From: JBCCJA01 sp039045975
GTDB lineage: Bacteria > Planctomycetota > Planctomycetia > Planctomycetales > Planctomycetaceae
DNA: 64,000 nucleotides
Assembly (NCBI GenBank): GCA_039045975.1
Contig: JBCCJA010000004.1
Location: 1 to 64,000 of the forward strand
Direction: 5' to 3'
In this document: one piece after another, positions 25,294 through 34,373 of the stretch
Numbering within the stretch: the first letter of the stretch is position 1
How the letters are laid out: each line of letters begins with the position of its first letter
The notes under the pieces: model-generated
What the model was told of the DNA's origin: nothing
Databases searched by the model: none
The model's input: the letters and a program-made list of their open reading frames with translations, nothing else
Program-made: the position numbers and the translations under genes

Positions 25294-26688
25294 TCAGGCG
25301 GCGACGGGGTCGCGGGCCGGCCCAGCGACCGCCGGGCACGCGGCCTCGGTGAGCAACGCTTCGTAACTGTCGGCCATCGCGGCCGCATCGGCCGAGGCTC
25401 GCAGACGCCCCCGTCCCCGTTCGATCAAATCCCGGGCATCGACGCCGTTGTGATCGAACGCGATCATTGCCGTGGTGATCGATGCCGGGTCACGCGGGTC
25501 GAACAGCACGGCGGCGTCGCCGGCGACCTCCGGCAGACTGCCCGCGTCGGCACACAAGACGGGCCGGCCCGCCGCAAACGCCTCGACGAGCGGAATCCCG
25601 AAGCCTTCGTAGAGCGAAGGAAACACGACGGCTCGGCAGCCGCGATACAGCGAGTCCAACTCCGCTCGGGTGACATAGCCGATGAAGACGACGTCGTCGT
25701 GGAGCCCCAGCCCGTCAGCACGCGCCCGCACCGCGGCACCGCGTCCCGTATCGCAGCCGGTAAAGACGAGCCGTGCGGGCCGACGTGACCGCCCGCGATA
25801 CATCGCGAACGCCTCGAGCAGCATCGCGTGATTCTTGTGGGACCAAAAGTTCGCCGGGAACAGCCAGTAGCCGTCGCGGTCGAGCCCGAGCCGGCGAAGC
25901 GTCGACGCGTCACGAGACGGGTCGACTTCGGCGGGGCCGGCGATGTCATCCGGGACGGCGATCGGAATCGTCCGCACGACCGCCGGGTCGCCCCCGAAGA
26001 CGTTCAAAACACGTCTCCGCGTGAACTCCGAGATCGCGACGACGAGCCGGGCGTGACCGACGGCCGACGACAGGGCTTGCCGGCGGGCCGCACCGTCCGG
26101 GAAGTGCTCCGGCAGATCGAACGGCTGCAAGTCGACGACGACCGGCACGAAAGGCGTCGACCCGGCCGCGAACGTGTCGCTGCCGAATGGCGAGAAGACG
26201 ACGTCGGCCTCCAGCCGTCGGAGCACGCCGTCCGCGAACCGTCGCTCGTCCCGGCAGAGGACTGTTGAACCGGGAACACTCTCAACGGGATCGCCGGCCG
26301 GCGGGGCCGAGTCCGTGCGACGACGCGGACGCCGTCGCGACCACATCGCGTGGGCGGACGCGACGGCCGACGCGGACCGATCGAAAATCGCGTCGGGAAT
26401 GCACGGCAGTCGACGCCGCACCCGCCCGACGAACGGCGAGAGGCGGAGCTCACGCCGCAGCGTCGCGTAGTCACGGATAAAGATCGTCATCCGGCCCGAA
26501 GTCAGTTCCCGGAACCGGCCGGCCGTGTGTGGATCACAAATCAACGTCGTCCGTGTCGCGACTTCGCGCCGCGCGAATTCGACGAGCAGCGTCTCGACTA
26601 GCGTTCCGATCCCGCCGTTCCGCCCGTCCGGCAACGCCGGCGTGAGATCGATCACGATCCGCGGCCGGCGGCTTGCGGACCCATTCAT
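25294..26688 (-). CDS. GT4-family glycosyltransferase (GT-B fold)
   Basis: A 464-residue glycosyltransferase. The N-terminal donor-independent domain starts RIVIDLTPALPDGRNGGIGT, and the C-terminal nucleotide-sugar domain contains FPANFWSHKNHAMLLEAF, VVFPSLYEGFGIPLVEAFA (the E-x7-E motif) and LCADAGSLPEVAGDAA. A basic, low-complexity insertion (residues about 105-140, RRRPRRRTDSAPPA) interrupts the N-terminal domain. It belongs to the glycan region. The 258-nt upstream spacer is AT-richer than its surroundings and has a 9-nt direct repeat. Sugar specificity unknown. Confidence 0.9.
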   Translation of the reverse strand: MNGSASRRPRIVIDLTPALPDGRNGGIGTLVETLLVEFARREVATRTTLICDPHTAGRFRELTSGRMTIFIRDYATLRRELRLSPFVGRVRRRLPCIPDAIFDRSASAVASAHAMWSRRRPRRRTDSAPPAGDPVESVPGSTVLCRDERRFADGVLRRLEADVVFSPFGSDTFAAGSTPFVPVVVDLQPFDLPEHFPDGAARRQALSSAVGHARLVVAISEFTRRRVLNVFGGDPAVVRTIPIAVPDDIAGPAEVDPSRDASTLRRLGLDRDGYWLFPANFWSHKNHAMLLEAFAMYRGRSRRPARLVFTGCDTGRGAAVRARADGLGLHDDVVFIGYVTRAELDSLYRGCRAVVFPSLYEGFGIPLVEAFAAGRPVLCADAGSLPEVAGDAAVLFDPRDPASITTAMIAFDHNGVDARDLIERGRGRLRASADAAAMADSYEALLTEAACPAVAGPARDPVAA

Positions 26689-26818
26689 ACCGACCTGACA
26701 ACGCCACGTAAGAGAGATGCGTCAATTAAGAACTTCTGACTTGGCATCGATTCCGAGAGGCTCGTACTCATTCCATGGCCGTCCTATCGAGACGCGTATC
26801 ATGAGCCTCTGACGCGGG

Positions 26819-26844
26819 GGCAATAGCTGACTGGCGGCAATAGC
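26819..26844. repeat. Direct repeat upstream of the GT4 gene
   Basis: GGCAATAGC occurs at 26819-26827 and 26836-26844, 17 nt apart, within an AT-richer 258-nt spacer (26689-26946). It lies 131-156 nt upstream of the GT4 start and could be a regulator site; otherwise the spacer holds nothing I can name. Confidence 0.3.
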
Positions 26845-26946
26845 ATTCGCAGGGCCCGTTACCGCCGGCTGACTAAGAATCCCCAAAATCTATTACGCCC
26901 GGACACAAACTTTATTCGGGAGACATCACGACACCTCCGGTGCGTC

Positions 26947-27942
26947 CTACTCTCGTGCGACGAGTTCCAGATCGGCGTCGACCATCATCGCGACGAGTTC
27001 TTCGAAAGTGATGACCGGCTGCCAGCCGAGATCGTGTGCGGTTTTCGTGATATCCCCGACGGTCAAGTCGACTTCGGCCGGTCGATAGAGATTCTCGTCG
27101 ACAACTATTCGTCCTTCCAGGTCGACGCCCGCCCTCTCGAACGCGGCACGAATAAAATCGTCGACCGAGTGCGTGCGGCCGGTCGCGATAATGAAGTCTT
27201 CCGGCTTATCCCGACTCAGCATGGCGTGCATCGCGGCGACGTAATCGCCGGCGAAACCCCAATCCCGCCTTGCGGCCGTGTTGCCGACCGTCAAGACGTT
27301 TTGACGACCGAATTTAATCCGGGCGACCGCCTGTGTGATTTTGCGCGTGACGAATCGATCCGAGCGTCGCGGGGACTCGTGATTAAATAGTATTCCCGAG
27401 CACGCGAAGAGCCCGTAAGCCTCACGGTAATTACTCGTAAGGTTTTGCGCGAAAGCCTTCGCCGTACCGTACGGATTTTCTGGACGCAGTGGTGTCGTGA
27501 CCGACTGCGGCACCTCGGCGCCTTTCCCGAAGATCTGGCTGCTCGAAGCTTGGAAATAGCGGATGTCGCGGCCGGTGCGATCGCGGTAAGAACGGACCGC
27601 TTCGAGGAATCGCATGACGGCGGTCGTGCCGATCTCGCAAGCCTCGATCGGTTGGGCGAAGCTCTCGCCGATCGCCGACATCGCCGCGAGGTGGTAGACC
27701 TCGTCGGGCTCGACGGCGGCGACCAGATCTTCCAGCGTCCCCGGCTCTGTCAGGTTGCCGGTGTGTAGTTTCAATGCCGACCGACCGGCCGTCGAAAGAA
27801 ACCTCAGGCAACCGGCGGCAGGATCGACCTTTCCGCGGACCAGCCCGTGGACTTCGTAGCCGGCCGCCTGAAGACGTTCCGACAGATAACTCCCGTCTTG
27901 CCCGGTGATGCCGGTGATGAGTGCACGGCGGGCATGGGACAT
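26947..27942 (-). CDS. GDP-mannose 4,6-dehydratase-like SDR enzyme with altered active site
   Basis: A 331-residue extended short-chain dehydrogenase clearly homologous to GMD: ALITGITGQDGSYLSERL Rossmann motif, LFNHESPRRSDRFVTRKIT and DWGFAGDYVAAM. It is about 40-50% similar by eye to the second GMD at 40265-41323. The YxxxK pair is present (Tyr158, Lys162), but the GMD triad segment STSELYG reads SSSQIFG, so the catalytic Glu is Gln136. It may act on a related nucleotide sugar or carry out a different step. The start at 27942 is preferred over 27951 since both Met residues precede the Rossmann motif closely. Confidence 0.82.
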   Translation of the reverse strand: MSHARRALITGITGQDGSYLSERLQAAGYEVHGLVRGKVDPAAGCLRFLSTAGRSALKLHTGNLTEPGTLEDLVAAVEPDEVYHLAAMSAIGESFAQPIEACEIGTTAVMRFLEAVRSYRDRTGRDIRYFQASSSQIFGKGAEVPQSVTTPLRPENPYGTAKAFAQNLTSNYREAYGLFACSGILFNHESPRRSDRFVTRKITQAVARIKFGRQNVLTVGNTAARRDWGFAGDYVAAMHAMLSRDKPEDFIIATGRTHSVDDFIRAAFERAGVDLEGRIVVDENLYRPAEVDLTVGDITKTAHDLGWQPVITFEELVAMMVDADLELVARE

Positions 27943-28133
27943 CGGTGGCACACGCGACAGATCAGAATTCGCGTGTGCGGTTTTAGCGCTGCCCGCGGCG
28001 GAGGGTCAAGGCAAGAAGCGGCCCGGCGATGCGACGTCGCCGCGAGGTGACAACTCGTCTTGTCGAAGTTTTTCAGGATGTCTAACAAACGCCTCGTTTT
28101 CCGTATTCTTCCCACCCGACCGCCCCGCCGTCG

Positions 28134-29900
28134 ATGCCGCCGAGCCCCGAGATCGCGTCGCGGGACAGGCCCTTCGGCCTGACCGTCGCGTGGCTGAGCG
28201 GAGCGACCGTTGTCGCCGCCTTGGTTCGGGTTTGGGCGACGTCGGTCAATCCCGGCGCGTGCTACGACGCGTATCTGTACGCGGGCCACTCAGAGTTTCT
28301 GGCCGCAGGCGATCTCGATATCGCGTTCAGCTATCTGAATCTGAACGTATTCATCGCACTCCTGGCCGCGGCGATCGGCTGCGGATTAGACCCGCTCGTG
28401 TTCGGCAAAGTCGTGAGCACGACCGCGGCGCTACTTACGATTTTCCCGTTATTCGCGTTCGTGAAGCGAATGTACGGCGACCGTGTGGCGGTGGCTGCGT
28501 GCGCGATGTACGCGGTCCATCCCGCGATGGCGAAGTTGTCGGCCGAGCCGATCCGGGATCCGTTGTTCCTGATGTTTTTCGCAACCGCCTTGTGGGGCAT
28601 CCGGTCGCTAGTCGACCGGCCGACCGGCATGCGGGCCGTCGCGGCAGGCCTCGCCGTCACGGCCGCGATTCATACCCGCAGCGAAGGATGGGCGCTGTTC
28701 GTACCGCTCGTCGGATGGACGCTCGTGGCGTGCTGGAAACGGCGTCACGCGGACAAACCGTTCCGCGGCTGGGCCGTCCAGACGGCTGCGGCGGCCGCCG
28801 CAGCCGCGGTCCTGCCGGCGGCGATCCTCTTGGTCAACGTCACGCTGCTACGCGGGCATGACCGGTGGGAAGTCGGGCGACTGGCGCCGCTCACGATCGG
28901 CCTCGGGATCGACTTGAAAAAGCTGCATGCGAAGCCGGCCGCGGCGCCAACCCCGCCTCTACCGTCCGTCGAGTCGGACACGGCGGCGGCGGCCAAGCCG
29001 TTACCCGCGGCCACGCCAGTGCCAACGGCCACGCCCGTGCCGACGGTACCGGCTGTGGAACGCGTTGTTGTCACCGAACGAGCGCGGAACGCCGACCTAC
29101 CCCGCCGCCCTTTCTTGCATGTCTACACGCTCGACGTGGCGAACACATTTCATCCGCTGATCACGGCGCTGATGCTCGTTGGTCTCGTCCGCTTCACTCA
29201 CAAGTTGGCCGACCCGGACCATTTCGTCTCGACGGTGACGGTCGCGTTCGTCTTCGCAGCGGTCGGGCTGCGGCTGGCACGTCACGGTGAAATCAACGGG
29301 CGGTACTTCTGCCCCGTCTTCTTCCTGGCCGTCGGGGCAGCCGGGGACGGGCTCGTATGGCTCGTCGACATCGTGAGGACGCGGCTAGCCGGTACGCACT
29401 GGCCGGCGGTCGGGGCGGCCGCGGTGACGTTGGCGGCCGTCGGGCTCGCGGCCGACATCGTGCTGTGGGTCGACCCGAACCGTGCCAGGGCGATCGAACT
29501 CGCCGAGCGGTTCGCAGCCGAGCTCCCGCGGCCGATCGTGTTGGCGACGTCTCCGACCGCGGGACGTCTCGGCAATCACCTGGCCCGCGCCCGCCACGCG
29601 ATCGACGGAGTGTCGTTCCCAAGAGTCTATCCGCTCGCCGGCCACGGCCCCCCGCCGATGACGGCGGAGCGACTGGGCGCGGACGCCGTTCTCATCGAGA
29701 CGTATCACGCGCCGGCCGACGTCGCGCAGTCATTCCTCGACCAGTTCGCCGCCGCCGGATACGTCGTTCACGACTGGCCGGACGAGCCGGTCGCGGACCG
29801 ATACGTCTTGATGCTCAAGCCCGTTCCGTTGGACAACCCGGCAGCCCGGGTCGATCCGATGACCGCCCGCGCCGACACGCCCCGCCGGACGTATCGTTGA
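28134..29900 (+). CDS. GT39/ArnT-like membrane glycosyltransferase
   Basis: A 588-residue polytopic membrane protein with about ten helices and the layout of polyprenyl-phosphate-sugar-dependent transferases (GT-C fold). The first periplasmic loop has an Asp-containing stretch (NPGACYDAYLYAGHSEFL), followed by SAEPIRDPLFLMFFATALW and IHTRSEGW, which are typical of this class. A Pro/Ala/Thr-rich segment (about residues 266-310, PTPPLPS..ATPVPTATPVP) sits between helices in the middle. The stop overlaps the TTG start of the WecA-like gene by 4 nt. The acceptor is probably a lipid-linked glycan or protein; specificity unknown. Confidence 0.75.
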   Translation: MPPSPEIASRDRPFGLTVAWLSGATVVAALVRVWATSVNPGACYDAYLYAGHSEFLAAGDLDIAFSYLNLNVFIALLAAAIGCGLDPLVFGKVVSTTAALLTIFPLFAFVKRMYGDRVAVAACAMYAVHPAMAKLSAEPIRDPLFLMFFATALWGIRSLVDRPTGMRAVAAGLAVTAAIHTRSEGWALFVPLVGWTLVACWKRRHADKPFRGWAVQTAAAAAAAAVLPAAILLVNVTLLRGHDRWEVGRLAPLTIGLGIDLKKLHAKPAAAPTPPLPSVESDTAAAAKPLPAATPVPTATPVPTVPAVERVVVTERARNADLPRRPFLHVYTLDVANTFHPLITALMLVGLVRFTHKLADPDHFVSTVTVAFVFAAVGLRLARHGEINGRYFCPVFFLAVGAAGDGLVWLVDIVRTRLAGTHWPAVGAAAVTLAAVGLAADIVLWVDPNRARAIELAERFAAELPRPIVLATSPTAGRLGNHLARARHAIDGVSFPRVYPLAGHGPPPMTAERLGADAVLIETYHAPADVAQSFLDQFAAAGYVVHDWPDEPVADRYVLMLKPVPLDNPAARVDPMTARADTPRRTYR

Positions 29901-31363
29901 GCGACGCCTTCCACGCCCCCGCATTCATGCTCGCGGCCGCCGCGACGGTCTCGGCGACCGCGTTCACCGGACTGGCGGTGCGGCTCGCATCGAAGTGGGG
30001 CTGTCTCGACCGGCCGGACGGCGGACGGAAAGACCACCAGGAGGCGGTCCCGGTCCTCGGCGGAGTGGCGATCTTTGTCGCACTCCTCGTCGCGACCGCG
30101 TTCGCGGCCGGAGTGCCGGCGATTTCCGAACTGTTCCGGGGGACACGTTTACTGACCGCGACGACGCTGATCGTTTCAGCCGGCGGGTTCTGCCTGCTCG
30201 GCTTTTTGGACGACGTGCGGCCCCTCTCGCCGACGCGAAAATTGGTCGGACAGGTCGTCGCGGCATTGCCGTTCGCGCTCTGGGGCCAGCCGGTCGAGAC
30301 GGTCGCATTCCTCGGGTGGGACGTCTTCCTCGGCGGAGGCGGGATCGTCTTCACCGTCGTCTGGCTCGTCGCGACCGCGAACGTGTTCAACCTGATCGAC
30401 GGGCTCGACGGGCTCGCCGGGACGGTCGGGCTGATCGCCTGCGCGGCGATCGGCGTCGTCGCCGAGTCCCGCGGCTTTCCCGACGTCGCGTGCGTCGCGC
30501 TCGCGCTCGGGGGCGGGCTGCTCGGCTTCCTGTCACACAACCTCCCGCCGGCGCGCATCTTCCTCGGGGACTCGGGCAGCATGCTCGTCGGGTTCCTGAT
30601 CGGGGCGTTATCGATCTTGTCGTCGTTGAAAACGGCGACGGGCTTTGCGATGGCCGTCCCGCTGATCCTGATCAGCCTGCCGGCCTTCGACACGCTGATG
30701 GCGATCGTGCGGAGGCGACTGAGCGGCGTCGGCATCGGGACCGGCGACCGACTGCACATCCACCACCGGCTCCGTGAGCGGGGCCTGACGCCAGGCCAGA
30801 CGCTGGCGGCGATCGCGCTGCTGTCACTGACGATGGCCGTGCTCTGCGTCGTCGCCGCGGTCTATCACAACGACCGCCTCGGCGTGTTACTGTGCGGCGG
30901 ACTGCTGGCCTCGCTGGTCGTCGGCCGCATCTTCGGCCACCACGAGGCGATGTTGACGTTCCGTAAGCTCAAAACGCTCGCGACGGTCATCGGGGAGACG
31001 GCCGGGCTCGGACGTCGCACTTCCGGACCGCCGCGCGTCAAATCTTGGGACGAGGCGTCCGCGATGCTCGAACAGCTCGGCGTTGTGTCCGCCCGTGTGG
31101 TCATCGACGGAAAGTCGGTCCGCCTGATCGGCGGAGAATCCGGGGGCGAAAAGTCTGTGACCGTTTCGGTCGGCCGCAGGACGCAGAAGTCGGCGATCGA
31201 ACTGGTCTGCGTCGGTCATGCGGGGCTCGCAGGCCCGAAAGCGGCCGCTGCCTTTGCCGCCGTCGCGGCGTCGGCCCTGCGGGAGCTCGACGCGGAAGAA
31301 TTGTTCGAGGGGGACAACGCGGTGACGCTCGCATTCCCGCCGCTCGAACGGGACGCGGCTTAG
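29897..31363 (+). CDS. WecA-type undecaprenyl-phosphate sugar-1-phosphate transferase
   Basis: Polytopic transferase that starts glycan synthesis by moving a sugar-1-phosphate to undecaprenyl phosphate at the inner membrane. The 488 residues carry the family motifs: KDHQEAVPVLGG, GFLDDVRPLSPTRK, NVFNLIDGLDGLAG, FLGDSGSMLVGF and HIHHRLRERGL, the last typical of the WecA rather than the MraY branch. The core ends near residue 350, and about 130 extra residues form a soluble C-terminal domain. I chose the TTG at 29897, which overlaps the previous stop by 4 nt; the ATG at 29927 is a good alternative. Confidence 0.88.
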   Translation: MSDAFHAPAFMLAAAATVSATAFTGLAVRLASKWGCLDRPDGGRKDHQEAVPVLGGVAIFVALLVATAFAAGVPAISELFRGTRLLTATTLIVSAGGFCLLGFLDDVRPLSPTRKLVGQVVAALPFALWGQPVETVAFLGWDVFLGGGGIVFTVVWLVATANVFNLIDGLDGLAGTVGLIACAAIGVVAESRGFPDVACVALALGGGLLGFLSHNLPPARIFLGDSGSMLVGFLIGALSILSSLKTATGFAMAVPLILISLPAFDTLMAIVRRRLSGVGIGTGDRLHIHHRLRERGLTPGQTLAAIALLSLTMAVLCVVAAVYHNDRLGVLLCGGLLASLVVGRIFGHHEAMLTFRKLKTLATVIGETAGLGRRTSGPPRVKSWDEASAMLEQLGVVSARVVIDGKSVRLIGGESGGEKSVTVSVGRRTQKSAIELVCVGHAGLAGPKAAAAFAAVAASALRELDAEELFEGDNAVTLAFPPLERDAA

Positions 31364-31408
31364 CCACGCCGCCGCGGAAAAACCTGCACGTCCCGAATAC
31401 GCCTGCGG

Positions 31409-33034
31409 TCACACGGCCGCGAGCCTCACGTGAGACTGCGGCGGGTCGTCGGCATCGGGGTGGTCCTCGCGGAAGTGGACGCCACGCGATTCCGTACGTT
31501 TCGCCGCGGCTGCGGTCATCAGGCGTGAGACGAGCAGCATGTTTTGCAGTTCCCAGCCGTCGGGGACGGCGAACTCGCGGACGCCGACGTAGTGTTCCCA
31601 GAACGCGATCTGCGTCTCGGCATCGGCGAGGCCGGCCGCGTCACGGCGGATGCCGACCGACCGCCACATCAGGCTCGTCAGGCTGCGGCGGACGTCGTCG
31701 AGGTCGAGGGCCCGTAAAGACGGCTCGGGCGTTTCCTTCGGGAACGACGACAGCGGCGGCATCGCGAAGCGGTCGGGAATCGACAGGGCGTGGTCCGACG
31801 CCGCCCGCCCGCACCGCAGCCCGTACACGAGGCCTTCGAGCAGGCTGTTCGACGCGAGCCGGTTCGCGCCGTGCAGGCCGGTCGACGTCGATTCGCCCGC
31901 GGCCCACAGAGACGGCACGGTCGTCGCGCCGCCTCGGTCGACCGTCAGGCCGCCGATCATGTAGTGCGCACCGGGCCGGACCGGGATCTTGTCGGACGTG
32001 ATGTCGAGCCCGAACTCGGCGCAGACCTTCGCGATGTTCGGGAAGCGTTTGCGGACGTGGGCGGCGTCGACGTGGGTCAGGTCGAGGTAGACGCAGGGGT
32101 GATTCGTGCGGGCCATCTCGGCGGTGATCGCGCGGCTGACCTCGTCACGCGGAGCGAGTTCGAGTTGCGGCGAGTAGTCGCCCATGAACCGCTCGCCGCG
32201 GACGTTCCGCAGGTACGCCCCCTCCCCGCGGACCGCCTCCGAAATCAGGTGCCTGGCCCCGCCGGCGATGTAGAGGACGGTCGGGTGGAACTGCATGAAC
32301 TCCATGTCGCGGAGCTCGGCCCCGGCGCGGAACGCGGCGGCGTGGCCGTCGGCGGTCGCGATCTCCGGGTTCGTCGTCTCGCGGTAGATCTGCCCCGCGC
32401 CGCCGGTACACAGGATCGTCGACTTGGCCCAGACGAAGGTCTTGCCGTGCCGCGGATTCCAGACCAAAGCGCCGCGGCATTCCCCGTCGTGGGTCAGCAA
32501 GTCGATCAGGAACGTCTCGGGCCAGACCTGCGTGTTCTGCCGTCGGGCGAGCTGTTCCCGCATCGCCCGCATGACTTCCCAACCGGTCGCGTCGCCGAGT
32601 GCGTGGGCGATGCGGTTCGCGCTGTGGCCGCCCTCCCGCGTCAACGCGACTTCGCCGTCTGCCGCCTTGTCGAACTCGGCCCCGTAGGCGATCAGCTCGT
32701 GAATCCTCTCGGGGGCCTCCTCGACGACCGACGCGACGACCGCCTCGTCACAGAGGCCCTTGCCCGCCGCGAGCGTGTCGGCCGTGTGGGCGGCGAACTC
32801 GTCGAGCGGGTCGAGCACGCCCGCGATCCCGCCCTGGGCGTAGGCCGAGTTCGACTCCGCCAGCGAGTCCTTCGTGACGACGACCGTTTCTTGGGACGGG
32901 TCGATCGCCAACGCGGCCCGCACGCCGGCGATCCCGCCGCCGATGACGAGCACGTCGGTAAACATGTGCGGCACCCGCTTCGGGTCGAAGCGGACGAGAT
33001 ACCGACGGGTCGGCGGGAGCACGATCGCGGTCAT
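31409..33034 (-). CDS. nadB: L-aspartate oxidase
   Basis: FAD enzyme oxidising L-aspartate to iminoaspartate, the first step of de novo NAD synthesis. It has 541 residues. FAD-binding VLVIGGGIAGVRAAL is near the N-terminus, and SAYAQGGIAGVL, TREGGHSANRIAHA, QFHPTVLY and the C-terminal LWAAGESTSTGLHGANRLAS identify NadB within the fumarate-reductase family. I chose the start at 33034; the upstream extension is unlike the family. It lies within the glycan region, downstream of and on the same strand as the C-methyltransferase, with no obvious link in function. nadA and nadC are not in the window. Confidence 0.94.
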   Translation of the reverse strand: MTAIVLPPTRRYLVRFDPKRVPHMFTDVLVIGGGIAGVRAALAIDPSQETVVVTKDSLAESNSAYAQGGIAGVLDPLDEFAAHTADTLAAGKGLCDEAVVASVVEEAPERIHELIAYGAEFDKAADGEVALTREGGHSANRIAHALGDATGWEVMRAMREQLARRQNTQVWPETFLIDLLTHDGECRGALVWNPRHGKTFVWAKSTILCTGGAGQIYRETTNPEIATADGHAAAFRAGAELRDMEFMQFHPTVLYIAGGARHLISEAVRGEGAYLRNVRGERFMGDYSPQLELAPRDEVSRAITAEMARTNHPCVYLDLTHVDAAHVRKRFPNIAKVCAEFGLDITSDKIPVRPGAHYMIGGLTVDRGGATTVPSLWAAGESTSTGLHGANRLASNSLLEGLVYGLRCGRAASDHALSIPDRFAMPPLSSFPKETPEPSLRALDLDDVRRSLTSLMWRSVGIRRDAAGLADAETQIAFWEHYVGVREFAVPDGWELQNMLLVSRLMTAAAAKRTESRGVHFREDHPDADDPPQSHVRLAAV

Positions 33035-33130
33035 CAACGAAGCGTAGCGCCTGTGACAGTGGGGGGCTACGCAACGGATAGCCAAGGCCGCCGTGCGGAA
33101 TGCGTGGGCCGGCCGAAGCTGAGACCGCGG

Positions 33131-34369
33131 TCAGACGATTTCGATCTCCGGGAACGGGAAAATGAAATTCCCGCCGCCGTCGAGGAAGTCTTTCTCCCGC
33201 CGCAGAATACCGTCCTTAAAGTGCCACGGCAGGACGAGGAAGTAGTCGGGCTTCATCGCCCGGGCCTCTTCCTCGGAGATGATCGGGATTTTGCTACCCG
33301 GGGTGTAGCAGCCGAACTTCTCAGGATTGACCTCCGCGATCGCCGGAATGTGCTCCGTCGTAAGGCCGCAGAATTGCAGCACGACATTGCCCTTCGTCGA
33401 TGCGCCGTAGCCGAGCACCTTTTTGCCGTCCGCGTTCAGACCGCGGATAAGGCGGGTCAAATCGTCTCTATGCCGGAAGACGCGTTCTTCGAAGTCGCGA
33501 TATGGTCGCGGGGTGTTGAGCCCCATGTTGAGCTCTTGTTCCAGGAGCCAGTCGATCACAGGCTCGTTGGAACGGACCGACGTATTGGAAGCGTGGGCGG
33601 CCGTGACGGCGAAACTGCCTCCGTTCACGGCGTTCATCGTGACATCGACGACCTTCAGGCCGGCCTGCTCGACGATCTTCTGCACGACTGCTAGAGAATA
33701 ATATTCCAGGTGCTCGTGGCATATCGTGTCGTAAGAGTTCAGCCGTAGCATCGACGGCATGTAACTCTGCTCGAAGTGCCAGACCCCGTCGTCGGCCAGC
33801 ACCGCGGCGACATCGCGGGCGAACGCGTTCGGGTCGTCGAGGTCGTAAAACATCGAGATCGAACTGACGATCTTCGCGCGGCCGTCACAAACCCCGCCGA
33901 ACGCGTCGGCCGAAAAGAAGTCCGGCACGAGTTTGACGTCTTCCGGATAATACTCCGCAAATTTGCTCCCGGTCGGGTCGATGCCGATCCGATTAAGGCC
34001 CGCCGTTTTATAAGCTTTCAGTGTGGTACAGTCATTCGAGCCGATGTCGACGATGACGTCCCCGGCCGAAACCCCGGCCAGCTTCTCGAGGTATCCCGCC
34101 TTCCGCGTCAAGTGCTCGACCATGGACTGATTCAGCCCCGAGCGATAGCCGTAGTTGCTGCCGTACATCTCCTCCGGCTCGTAGGAATGCCGGAGTTGCA
34201 ACAGGCCACTGTCCGGACACCAGACGAGGTCGAGCGGGCCGCTCGTAATCTCGGCGTCCGCCGTTTCGGGGAAAACGCCGGTCAGGGCCTGACGTCCGAG
34301 AGACAACACGCTCACGAAATTGTCAGAGCCGCTGACACGACAACGCTCAAGCTCAGTGTATTTTGCCAT
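33131..34369 (-). CDS. NDP-sugar C-methyltransferase
   Basis: A 412-residue SAM-dependent enzyme of the type that methylates carbon 3 or 5 of NDP-4-keto sugars (TylC3/NovU family). It has three parts: an N-terminal metal-binding-like domain, a Rossmann methyltransferase core (DVIVDIGSNDCTTLKAYK, EHLEYYSL), and a C-terminal Rossmann-like domain with KVLGYGASTKGN. In the first part the two CxxC knuckles of the family read CRVS (residues 10-13) and CPDS (51-54), so half of the zinc ligands are Ser. It lies 4 nt after the FkbM-GT gene and is probably in the same operon, downstream of GMD, which makes a suitable 4-keto sugar. Confidence 0.87.
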   Translation of the reverse strand: MAKYTELERCRVSGSDNFVSVLSLGRQALTGVFPETADAEITSGPLDLVWCPDSGLLQLRHSYEPEEMYGSNYGYRSGLNQSMVEHLTRKAGYLEKLAGVSAGDVIVDIGSNDCTTLKAYKTAGLNRIGIDPTGSKFAEYYPEDVKLVPDFFSADAFGGVCDGRAKIVSSISMFYDLDDPNAFARDVAAVLADDGVWHFEQSYMPSMLRLNSYDTICHEHLEYYSLAVVQKIVEQAGLKVVDVTMNAVNGGSFAVTAAHASNTSVRSNEPVIDWLLEQELNMGLNTPRPYRDFEERVFRHRDDLTRLIRGLNADGKKVLGYGASTKGNVVLQFCGLTTEHIPAIAEVNPEKFGCYTPGSKIPIISEEEARAMKPDYFLVLPWHFKDGILRREKDFLDGGGNFIFPFPEIEIV

Positions 34370-34373
34370 GACG

